Shown one piece after another: positions 22,755 to 30,761 of a stretch of DNA of 64,000 nucleotides (its first letter is position 1; each line of letters starts with the position of its first letter). The stretch spans positions 620,001 to 684,000 of the forward strand of contig CAVTFN010000005.1 of NCBI GenBank assembly GCA_963734065.1. The letters run 5' to 3'. Below the pieces are notes generated by a model. The model made no database searches, had not been told where the DNA came from, and was given only the letters and a program-made list of their open reading frames with translations. Source of the stretch: DATBLE01 sp963734065 (GTDB lineage Bacteria; Actinomycetota; Thermoleophilia; Gaiellales; Gaiellaceae). Position numbers and translations under genes: made by a program.

Positions 22755-24431
22755 GTGGCAACCACTCAGGTGGTTCGCAGCGAGCGGTTCCCCGACCTCG
22801 GCGACGAGGTCCTTTTTCCGCGGCTCTCGGACTCGAAGCTGGAGTGGCTGGGCAAGCGCGGCGACCGGCGCGCCTTCCAGCCGGGTGAGGTGCTCTACGA
22901 GCACGGCGTTCGTGATGCGCCGTTCTATGTGATCGAGAGCGGCCTGGTCGAATTCGTCGACCGCAAGCCTGGCAAGGACGTCTACATCGCACAGGCCGAC
23001 AGTCGGACGTTCATCGGCGATATCGCTGCGTTCACCGGCGAGCCGACGATCAGCGCTTGCGTGGCTGTCGAGCCGACCGACGTGATCGTCTTCGACCGGG
23101 CGGGCTTGCGCGGCATGGTCGCTCATTGGCCGGAGTTCGGGGAGCACGTCTTCCGCACCTTGCTGGCTCGGCGTGATTGGCACGAGGCCGAAGGGCACGG
23201 CGTCATGCGTCTCATCGCCCCGCGCGGCTCCCGACGCGCATTCGAGGTGCGCGATCTGCTCGAGCGAAACCTGTTGCCGGTGCGCTGGTACGACGTCGAC
23301 ACGGACGCCGAGAGCGCCGCCATGCTCGACTGGCTCGACATTCCGCGCTCGGAGGCGCCGGTGTTGGTGCACGCCACCGAGGTGATGCGCAATCCGTCGG
23401 CCGCCCAGGTTGCGCGGTCGCTCGGGTTGCGCGCCGAGGTGGACGGCGAGCGTTTCGACCTCGTCGTGCTCGGCGCCGGGCCGGCGGGGTTGGCGAGCGC
23501 CGTCTACGCCGGCTCCGAAGGAATGCGCACGTTCGTGGCCGAGGCGTGGGCGCCCGGCGGCCAGGCCGGCATGAGCACCCGGATCGAGAACTATCTCGGC
23601 TTTCCAACCGGGATCTCTGGCACCGAGCTCACGCGAAAGGCGACACTCCAGGCGCGCCGCTTCGACGCGGTGCTGTCGAGCTTCCATCGCGCAGTCGAGA
23701 TCGCAGACGGGTCCGACGGGCTCGTGCGAGTCGATCTCGACGACGGCCAGCACGTCCTCGCACGCTGTCTGGTCATGGCGACAGGTGCTCACTGGCGCGA
23801 ACTGAGGGCCGAGGGCATCGACCGCTTCCGCGGCGCGGGCGTCTATCACGCCGCGATGGCCACCGACGTCGAGCGTTGCCGCGACGAGGACGTGATCGTC
23901 GTCGGCGGGGGCAACTCGGCCGGCCAGGCGGCCACCCAGCTCGCCAGAAAGGCCCGCAGTGTTCGGGTCGTGGTTCGCAGCACGGCGCTGAAGTCGACGA
24001 TGTCGCAATACCTCGTCGAGCGCATCGAGCGCTCGTCACAGATCGAGGTCGTCGCCGAGACCGAGGTCGTCGCGGTGCACGGATCGGCGACAGTGGAATC
24101 CGTGAGCCTCCGTCGAAGCGACGGTAGGGTCGAACAGGTCGGCTGCACTGCCGTCTTCGTGATGATCGGCGCGGATCCGTGCACCGAAGCAGCAACGGGA
24201 ATGCTCGCCCTGGACGGGGCCGGATACCTCCTTTGCGGAGCCGGCGCGGCCGACTGCGACACGCACCTGAGCTGGCCGCTGACAGACCGCGAACCCCATC
24301 TCCTCGAGACGACCCGCCCCGGCGTGTTCGCGGCCGGCGACGTCCGGGCCGGCGCACCCAACCGCGTGGCGGCCGCCGTCGGCGACGGCTCCCTGGTTGT
24401 CCGCTTCGCGCAGGATGTCCTAGCCGCCTGA
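22755..24431 (+). CDS. cNMP-binding/thioredoxin-fold/thioredoxin reductase-like fusion flavoprotein
   Basis: A 558-residue three-part protein. Residues about 20-140 form a Crp-type cyclic-nucleotide-binding beta-roll (FQPGEVLYEHG, FIGDIAAFTGEPT). Residues about 165-230 form a thioredoxin/glutaredoxin-like fold without cysteines (LLPVRWYDVDTD, EVMRNPSAAQVARSLGL). Residues about 235-555 are a thioredoxin reductase-like FAD/NAD(P)H module with GAGPAGLAS, GGQAG, VVGGGNSAGQ and FAAGDVRAG. The CxxC disulfide of thioredoxin reductases is absent, so it should pass electrons elsewhere. GTG at 22755 has no ribosome site, fitting leaderless initiation. Related fusions occur in Actinobacteria; substrate unknown. 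Confidence 0.85.
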   Translation: MATTQVVRSERFPDLGDEVLFPRLSDSKLEWLGKRGDRRAFQPGEVLYEHGVRDAPFYVIESGLVEFVDRKPGKDVYIAQADSRTFIGDIAAFTGEPTISACVAVEPTDVIVFDRAGLRGMVAHWPEFGEHVFRTLLARRDWHEAEGHGVMRLIAPRGSRRAFEVRDLLERNLLPVRWYDVDTDAESAAMLDWLDIPRSEAPVLVHATEVMRNPSAAQVARSLGLRAEVDGERFDLVVLGAGPAGLASAVYAGSEGMRTFVAEAWAPGGQAGMSTRIENYLGFPTGISGTELTRKATLQARRFDAVLSSFHRAVEIADGSDGLVRVDLDDGQHVLARCLVMATGAHWRELRAEGIDRFRGAGVYHAAMATDVERCRDEDVIVVGGGNSAGQAATQLARKARSVRVVVRSTALKSTMSQYLVERIERSSQIEVVAETEVVAVHGSATVESVSLRRSDGRVEQVGCTAVFVMIGADPCTEAATGMLALDGAGYLLCGAGAADCDTHLSWPLTDREPHLLETTRPGVFAAGDVRAGAPNRVAAAVGDGSLVVRFAQDVLAA

Positions 24432-24664
24432 GACGACTCGACGGCCGGCGACGAAGCACGGACTCGCGAAGGCAAGCTACTCAGCGGGTACGGCTCTCCC
24501 CCACGCATCCGCGCAGTTTAAGGCGCACCTTACAACGAGCCGGACTGTGCGGAACATGAGTACCGCTGCGCCGTGAGCATGGAAGCCGACAGCTTCGTTA
24601 CCCGTCTAGAAGGCATGTGGGGTGGCACGCCGTCGAGCGACGGTCGGGAAGAAAAGGCGTCCGC

Positions 24665-24832
24665 GTGAAGCTCGCGTTGCTGACCGTGGTCGTACTGCTG
24701 GCGTGCGTGACTTCGTCAGCGTCGTCGCACAGTGCCTCACCCATTCCGACGTGCACGAGCGCCGCGTCGTCCGTGACGTACGGCGAGGAGCCGGTGACGA
24801 CCTGGTATCCGGTCGGATGCGTGCATCCGTAG
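24665..24832 (+). CDS. Small secreted peptide with two cysteines
   Basis: A 55-residue ORF from GTG 24665 with AAAAGG about 7 bases upstream. It has a clear signal peptide (VKLALLTVVVLLACVTSSAS). The mature part of about 35 residues contains two cysteines (PTCTSA and VGCVHP) that could form a disulfide. No family recognised. It is convergent with the LUD gene. Confidence 0.5.
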   Translation: MKLALLTVVVLLACVTSSASSHSASPIPTCTSAASSVTYGEEPVTTWYPVGCVHP

Positions 24833-24873
24833 CCGGCTGAGGGCCGCCCCGCCACGTTGTACGCAGACCACGG

Positions 24874-25503
24874 TCAGAATCCGACCGCTGTGCGGATGAG
24901 GACGACGTGGATGCGGCCCGGGTCTTCCTCGTGGATCTCGAGGATCTTGCCGACGCGGCTGCCCTGTCCGTAGACCTCGCGCGCTCGCGCGTCCTCGAGC
25001 GCGAGGCAATGTCGGTGGATCCGCGCGTGCGCCGCGTCGAGGTCGGAGACGAGCTTCTGCGCGCCGACGACGAAGATCACGTTGGCGGCGCCCCACGCAT
25101 ACGCCGCCAGCTGGCTCCCCAACGCGGAGGCGATGACGAGCGTCCCGTCTCGGGTCACAGCGTGGACGCTGCCCAGGGAGAAGTCCGGTTGGATGAAGAT
25201 CGTCTTGATCTCTCCCAGCTGCGTCGCGCGGTCGAGCGTCGCGAGCTTCATGCCGGCTGATTCGTAGGGCCCGCTGCCGTTGATCACCTCGGCGATCCCG
25301 GTCACCTGCAACGTCACCGACGGGTTCGTCATCACCGACGAGCCGTGGGGGATGCGGGCGAGGACTGCCTCGCGCGCCGCGTCCAGGTCGTCGACCACCT
25401 CGGCGCTGAACCCGTGCGCTTCCAGGGCGGCGACCGTTCCCGCGAGCGTCTCCTCGTCGGGGAGGGCGGTGAAACGGTCGGTGCTTTCGGTCTGTACGTG
25501 CAT
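24874..25503 (-). CDS. LUD-domain (LutC/YkgG-like) protein
   Basis: A 209-residue LUD-domain protein: HGFSAEVVDDLDAAREAVLA, GSSVMTNPSVTLQVTGI, then TIFIQPDFSLGSVHAVTRDG, LVIASALGSQLAAYAWGAAN and VIFVVGAQKLVSDLDAAHAR. LUD proteins include LutC, part of the LutABC iron-sulfur lactate oxidase. No lutA or lutB lies nearby, so it may act alone or with partners elsewhere. ATG at 25503 has AAGGAG upstream. A more distant in-frame start at 25611 is not supported. Confidence 0.85.
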   Translation of the reverse strand: MHVQTESTDRFTALPDEETLAGTVAALEAHGFSAEVVDDLDAAREAVLARIPHGSSVMTNPSVTLQVTGIAEVINGSGPYESAGMKLATLDRATQLGEIKTIFIQPDFSLGSVHAVTRDGTLVIASALGSQLAAYAWGAANVIFVVGAQKLVSDLDAAHARIHRHCLALEDARAREVYGQGSRVGKILEIHEEDPGRIHVVLIRTAVGF

Positions 25504-25697
25504 GGCTTCGCTCCTTTTCTCGGTGCTCACGTCCTGAGGTGCAACGAATGGAAAGGGGGGAAGGGGACATGGAAGGCATCCGCATCGCCGGGTCGCGCTT
25601 CGCCGCACCACGCGCTGCCGCGGCCGGCAGGTGGTGGACAGAAATAGGGAAAACCAGCTAGCGGGCGTGCCGCGCCGCCTCTACGGTCGCCGTGTCC

Positions 25698-28514
25698 ATG
25701 CGAATTCGGCTCGCCTCGATCGCCGCAGCGCTCGGCGCACTGCTCGTGCTCGCGGGTCCGGCCGTACCGGCGCCGGGGCCGGACACGAGCCCGGTACGGC
25801 TGTGGTCGGTCAGCAAGGTCGAGCAGGGCGCCGGCGAGCTGCCGGTGACGAACAGCGCCCAGGTGGGGGGCGAGCTGCTCCAGACGGTCGACCTCGGCCG
25901 GGTGGTGTTCAACCTCCCCCTGGCCCGGCCGTACTGGGAGTCGCTGCCCCGCGACCGGGCGTTCGGCGCCCTTTACTCGAGCGCGGACGGTAAGCACTAC
26001 TCGGTGCTGGCGCAGGCGCCGCCGCCCAATCCGCGGCACGTGGGCGCGGTCAAGGGCACCGTCACGCACCTGGACGAGTACCAGGCCTACGTGAAGCGGA
26101 CCGGTGACGCGTTGCTCCGGATCACGGTCTCGGATGTCGTCCTGCAGACGATCGACGACAACGCCGACCTGGCGGCGTGGGAGTGCCCGGCCGCGGCAAC
26201 GTGCGAGCCGGTCCGCACCGTCGTCCGCTTCCACGCCCGCGCGTACGCCGAGTCGGCGGGCGGCGACTTCTTCGACGCCGGCGGCGTGGCGTACCTGGAG
26301 GGCCATCAGCACTCGTGGCGGCCGGGCGCGGCCACATCGGCGGACTCCCCCGGCCCACTGTGGGGCGAGAAGCTGTTCAAGGTCGACGGCGACGCCGACG
26401 ACAGCGGCGCCGGCGCGAACGGGTTGATGTTCCTCGACAAGCCGCGCAGCCTGAAGGTCCCGCTCGGGTCGGTCCGGCCCGGTGAGCTCTTCGCGGTGCA
26501 CGTCAGCCTGGAGGCCGAGGCGGTCGACGACCGGGGCGGCGAGTCCGCCGCACAGGCCTTCATCCAGGACCCGCAGAAGCGCCAGCAAGGCTTGCTGCTC
26601 ACGGCCCACGGCCTCGAGCCGCGGGGTGGGCCGCGCTTCGAGGAGCCGCCGGCCGAAGCGCTGCAGCCGGCGACGTGCCCTCGCGGAATCCCGCACAACG
26701 CGGGCGTGATGCAGCTGAGCGACCCCGGCTATACAGTCGACGAGTCCGAGCGCTCGCCGCTGGTCCTGGTCACCCGCACCGGCGGCGCTCGCGGAAGCGC
26801 CAGCGTCACGGTGACCGCGCAGGGCGTGACCGCCGAGGCCGGCAGCGACTTCGAGCCCACGGCGACGACGGTGCGCTTCGGCGACGGTGACTCGTCGCCG
26901 CGGCTGGTCGAGATCCCGCTCCGCGAGGACGCCGAGGTCGAGCCCGCGGAGTCGTTCACCATCGAGCTCTCGGACGCCCGCTGCGGCGTGCTGGGCGCCC
27001 GGCGCAGCGCCTCCGTCACGATCGTCGACGACGACCAGGTGCCGGCGCCGCCGCCTCCGCCCGGCTTCACGATCGGCGGCACGGTCGAAGGCCTGCAGGG
27101 CACCGGGCTGGTGCTCACCGACCTGGGCACGGACCTGCCCGTGTCCGCCGACGGGCCGTTCACGCTTCCCGGAACCCACCAGACCGGCGAGCCGTACGAC
27201 GTCGAGGTGAGGGCCCAGCCGCACGCCCCGGAGCAGGTGTGCTCCGTGCAGAACGGCTCCGGGACGGTCCAGGACGCCGACGTGACCGACGTCGGCGTCC
27301 ACTGCGAGACTCCGGCCGCGCCCTCCGGGCTCGACCCCACGTTCGGCACCGGCGGACGCGTGTCCACGCCCGTCGGCGGCAACGGGCACGGCGAAGCGGT
27401 GGTGATCCAGCCCGGCGGCGGGATCGTCACGGCCGGCTGGCGCTCCACGCCGGCGGGCAACGACTTCGCGCTCACGCGCCACGACGCGAGCGGCCAGCTC
27501 GACGACGGCTTCGGCACGGACGGGATCGCCACCACCGACCTGGGCGGCGACGACGACGAGGCCTACGATGCCGCGCTCACGCCCGACGCCGGGATCGTGG
27601 CCGTCGGGCGCACCGACGCCGCGGGCTTCACCAAGGTCGACTTCGGCGTCGTCCGCTACACGCCCGGCGGCACGCCGGACTCGGGCTTCGGCGCGGACGG
27701 GATCGTCAGGACCGACATCCTCGGCGGCGGTGACCAGGCCAACGCGGTCGCGGTCCAGCCCGACGGCAAGATCGTCGTCGCCGGGTTCGCCACCCGCAAC
27801 GGCATCGACGGCGACTTCGCCCTCGTCCGCTACGACCCGGACGGCAGCCTCGACGCGGACTTCGGCACGGGCGGCGTCGTGACCACCGAACTCGGCACCA
27901 GAGCGGACGACGGCCGAGCGGTCGTCATCCAGCCCGACGGCCGGATCGTCGTCGCCGGCACCGCCGGCGAGGACGTCGCGCTCGCGCGCTACCTGCCGGA
28001 CGGCACGCTCGACACCGCCTTCGGCCGCGGCGGCTCGACGATCACCGACCTCGGCTCCGACGACCTCGCAAACGGCGTCGCCCTCACCCCTGGCGGCGAG
28101 ATCGTGATCGCGGGCTCCACGCTCGGCCCCACGGTCACCCGCGACTTCCTACTGGCCCGCTACCGGGCCGACGGCAGCCTCGACACCGCCTTCGGCGACC
28201 ACGGCGCCGTCGAGACCGACGTCGGAGGCGGCGACGACTTCGCCGAGGGCCTCGCCGTGGACCCGCAGGGCCGGCTCGTGCTCGTCGGCCGCGCGACCAG
28301 CAGCACGATCCTCGACCTGGCTCTCGTCCGGTACCACCCCGACGGCACCCTGGACAGCGGCTTCGACGGCGACGGGATCGTCACCGTCGACTTCCACGGC
28401 CGGGGCGAGTTCGGCCAGGACGTCACGCTCGACCCCGAAGGCCGGATCGTCGCCGCCGGCTACACGGCCAACGGCGCCGACACCGAATTCGCGCTCGTGC
28501 GAGCGACGCCGTAG
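25698..28514 (+). CDS. Secreted Calx-beta and delta-60 repeat protein
   Basis: A 938-residue exported protein. It has a signal peptide (MRIRLASIAAALGALLVLAG) and an N-terminal region of about 320 residues not assigned. A Calx-beta domain (about 345-450, AGSDFEPTATTVRFGDGDSS, ITIVDDD-type end) follows, then a small beta domain (about 455-535, FTIGGTVEGLQGTGLVLTDL). About seven delta-60 repeats then run to the end (LDPTFGTGGRV, IQPDGRIVVAG, LARYLPDGTLDTAFG), a presumed beta-propeller. Such proteins are surface or extracellular and may bind calcium or mediate adhesion. The ATG at 25698 is preferred to GTG at 25692. Confidence 0.85.
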   Translation: MRIRLASIAAALGALLVLAGPAVPAPGPDTSPVRLWSVSKVEQGAGELPVTNSAQVGGELLQTVDLGRVVFNLPLARPYWESLPRDRAFGALYSSADGKHYSVLAQAPPPNPRHVGAVKGTVTHLDEYQAYVKRTGDALLRITVSDVVLQTIDDNADLAAWECPAAATCEPVRTVVRFHARAYAESAGGDFFDAGGVAYLEGHQHSWRPGAATSADSPGPLWGEKLFKVDGDADDSGAGANGLMFLDKPRSLKVPLGSVRPGELFAVHVSLEAEAVDDRGGESAAQAFIQDPQKRQQGLLLTAHGLEPRGGPRFEEPPAEALQPATCPRGIPHNAGVMQLSDPGYTVDESERSPLVLVTRTGGARGSASVTVTAQGVTAEAGSDFEPTATTVRFGDGDSSPRLVEIPLREDAEVEPAESFTIELSDARCGVLGARRSASVTIVDDDQVPAPPPPPGFTIGGTVEGLQGTGLVLTDLGTDLPVSADGPFTLPGTHQTGEPYDVEVRAQPHAPEQVCSVQNGSGTVQDADVTDVGVHCETPAAPSGLDPTFGTGGRVSTPVGGNGHGEAVVIQPGGGIVTAGWRSTPAGNDFALTRHDASGQLDDGFGTDGIATTDLGGDDDEAYDAALTPDAGIVAVGRTDAAGFTKVDFGVVRYTPGGTPDSGFGADGIVRTDILGGGDQANAVAVQPDGKIVVAGFATRNGIDGDFALVRYDPDGSLDADFGTGGVVTTELGTRADDGRAVVIQPDGRIVVAGTAGEDVALARYLPDGTLDTAFGRGGSTITDLGSDDLANGVALTPGGEIVIAGSTLGPTVTRDFLLARYRADGSLDTAFGDHGAVETDVGGGDDFAEGLAVDPQGRLVLVGRATSSTILDLALVRYHPDGTLDSGFDGDGIVTVDFHGRGEFGQDVTLDPEGRIVAAGYTANGADTEFALVRATP

Positions 28515-28562
28515 CTCCGACGGCGGCCGCGGACGTCGGCCGAGCTCGAGTCGTGCGGCCTC

Positions 28563-29452
28563 TCAGCCGACAGGCTCGGGCACGACCTCGTACGAGCGCT
28601 TCGCACCTTCGGTCGCACGCGTGATCGCCACCGCGGCGAGAAGCGCGAGCGCCAGCCCTGCGTACGCGACGATCCTGTGCCAGGTCGGTGGTGCCAGCCG
28701 CTCCTCGAGCACCAGCGTTCCGACCGCGATGCAGACGAGCGGGTTGACGACGGCCGTCATCGCCACCGACGGCGCCAAGGCGCCGGTCGCGAGCGAGACC
28801 TGCTGGACCAGGAACGCCAGGATGCCCGCGGCGGCGAACACCCAGAACTCCCAGCTCGACAGCATCCCGCCAGCTCGTCGGCTTCGAGCAGCGCGCCGCT
28901 CGGCTTCCAGAGCGAGGCCGACAGCCCGTAGAGCAGGCCCGCGCACGCTCCGTAAGTGCCCGCCTTCTGGGCTGCGGACGCGCTTCCCCCGGCGACCAGC
29001 AGCGCTCCCGCGATAGCCGCGAGCACGGCGATCGAGACCGCCCATTCCCAGCCGGGCGCGCTGTCGTTCCCGGCGGCGGCGTCACCGACCACTGCGAAGA
29101 CCGCGAGCCCGGCGACGACGAACGCGGCCGCGACGATCTCGCCCCGGTCCACGACCTGGCCGGTGAGCAGGTACCCGAGCGGCAGTGCGAACACGATCGT
29201 CGTCACGAGCAGGGGCTGGATCACCGCCAGCTTCCCGTGGTCGAGCGCGACCGCCTGGCAGACGTACCCGCCGAGGAGTGCGGTCGTGCCGAGGAGCCAC
29301 CACGTCTGGCGGGCCAGGCGGACGAACGAAGCCGGCGAACTCAGCGACACCTCGCCCATCCCCAGCGCCCCCTTCTGCTGGAGCGTCGCCGCCAGCGCGA
29401 ACAGGAAGGCAGCGCAGAGGGCGAGGACGTCAGCCACGCCGCGGGAGTCCAA
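28563..29452 (-). pseudogene. DMT/EamA-type permease with a frameshift
   Basis: Two minus-strand frames form one protein of about 295 residues. 29452 to about 28865 gives helices 1-6 (LALCAAFLFALAATLQQKGA to LYGLSASLWKPSGALLEAD). About 28867 to 28563 gives the remainder (WEFWVFAAAGILAFLVQQVS, VNPLVCIAVGTLVLEERL). Family: drug/metabolite transporter (EamA) with ten helices in two repeats. The frame changes within the short GCGGGATGC stretch near 28862. The two halves join smoothly, so a sequencing error or recent inactivation is likely. Last gene of the long minus-strand run. Confidence 0.8.
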
Positions 29453-29479
29453 ACGGCCGCGCGAACGCCAAACGGCGGC

Positions 29480-30364
29480 TCACGGCCGTACCGCGGCGCG
29501 AGCGGCGATCGCGCGCTGGCCGCCGAGGGTGACGGTGCCTCCGATCAGCATCATCGCCACGTTGACGGCGAGGACCCCGAGCGCCGAGAGCGCCTTTCCA
29601 CCCTCGCCGACTCCCACCGCCACTCCGAGGTAAGCGACGGCTGGGATCGTGGTGACGGAGATGGCGACGCCGACGGCCGCGCTGGCCCGCGTCTCGAAGG
29701 CCAGGATCCCAGCCACGCCCGCGGCGAGCGCAACCGCGATCGTCGAGGCGCCGACGTGGGTCTGGGACGCCGGGATCTCGCTCAGCGCGAACCCCGCCGG
29801 CAGGTCGTCGGAGACGTCGAGGAGGCCGGCGACCGCCGTGCTGACGAGACCGACGACGGCGAGCCCGAGAATGAGGCTCACGAGCCCGCGCCGCACGAGC
29901 CGCGGCCGCAGGAGGGCGATGCCGGTGCAGGCGGCCATGATCGGCAACAGATCGGGACTGATCGCCATCGCGCCCACGATCAGCACCGAGCTCCTGTTGA
30001 CGACCGCGAACGCACCGACCACCCCGGCCGCCGCCATCAGCAGCAGGTACCGCCCCGGAGCACGGGCCCGGGCTGTCGCCTGGCCGAGCACGTCCGCCCA
30101 GACGAGCGCGAACGGCCCCGTCTCCTCCGGCACGTCCGCGATCCGCTCGAGTCGTGTGAGCACGATGTCGTCCGAGGTGACACCGAGGCGCTCGAGGGTC
30201 GCGAGCACGGCATCGGCTGCATCCGCCCTGACGTCCGCCGTGACCATCGCTGTCGCGGAACCCGTGCCGCCCATGCTGAGATGCCTCACGCCCTGCAGCC
30301 CGGCGAGCCCCTCGGAGACGGCCGCCATGGCCGCAGGATCTCCGTATGCGCGCAACTCGAACAC
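29480..30364 (-). CDS. DUF389 (TIGR00341-type) membrane protein
   Basis: A 294-residue protein. A soluble N-terminal domain of about 110 residues with ferredoxin-like strands (HLSMGGTGSATAMVTADVRA) precedes a six-helix DUF389 membrane region with the hallmark NRSSVLIVGAMAISPDLLPI and ASAAVGVAISVTTIPAVAYL. The family is of unknown function, widespread in bacteria and archaea. GTG start. It lies 19 bases after the NTF2-like gene and 27 before the DMT gene, within the cyd run. Confidence 0.88.
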   Translation of the reverse strand: MFELRAYGDPAAMAAVSEGLAGLQGVRHLSMGGTGSATAMVTADVRADAADAVLATLERLGVTSDDIVLTRLERIADVPEETGPFALVWADVLGQATARARAPGRYLLLMAAAGVVGAFAVVNRSSVLIVGAMAISPDLLPIMAACTGIALLRPRLVRRGLVSLILGLAVVGLVSTAVAGLLDVSDDLPAGFALSEIPASQTHVGASTIAVALAAGVAGILAFETRASAAVGVAISVTTIPAVAYLGVAVGVGEGGKALSALGVLAVNVAMMLIGGTVTLGGQRAIAARAAVRP

Positions 30365-30383
30365 CCTCGCCAGGTAAGCCTGG

Positions 30384-30755
30384 CTACGGGGTCGGCCGGA
30401 TCTCGTAACGGCTGATCTTGCCGCCCCGGATCAGGACCTCGATGTGGAGGTCGCGCTGGTAGGCGAAGTCGCCCGACCGTTTCATGCGGTAGATCTGGCG
30501 GACGTCGATGGCCGCACGGCCGCCACCGAGATCAGCCCAGTCACCGACCTCGAACTCGAGGTCGAGATGCTCCGGTGGATACCCCCAGATCCGGTCGTGT
30601 TCGAGCTCCTCGATGCCGCTCAACGTCCGTCTGGGAGTGACCCATTCGACGTCGGCGGCCAGCAGGGGGTAGATCGCTGTCCAGTCGCCCGTCCTGGCCG
30701 CTCCCTCGAGCGCGGTTCCGAACTGTGCCGCGATCTCGAGGTCAGCCGGGTTCAT
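30384..30755 (-). CDS. SnoaL/NTF2-like protein
   Basis: A 123-residue cone-shaped alpha+beta barrel: EIAAQFGTALEGAARTGDWT, AADVEWVTPRRTLSGIEELE and a beta-meander ending YQRDLHIEVLIRGGKISRYE. Such proteins are small isomerases, hydrolases or ligand binders; here substrate is unknown. It begins 6 bases after the cydC stop, so is probably co-transcribed with the bd oxidase genes. Confidence 0.8.
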   Translation of the reverse strand: MNPADLEIAAQFGTALEGAARTGDWTAIYPLLAADVEWVTPRRTLSGIEELEHDRIWGYPPEHLDLEFEVGDWADLGGGRAAIDVRQIYRMKRSGDFAYQRDLHIEVLIRGGKISRYEIRPTP

Positions 30756-30761
30756 CGCTGC

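Noticed and set aside
24617..24664. Longer start for the small secreted peptide
   Set aside because: It would place an Arg-rich stretch before the signal peptide, and the ribosome site fits GTG 24665.
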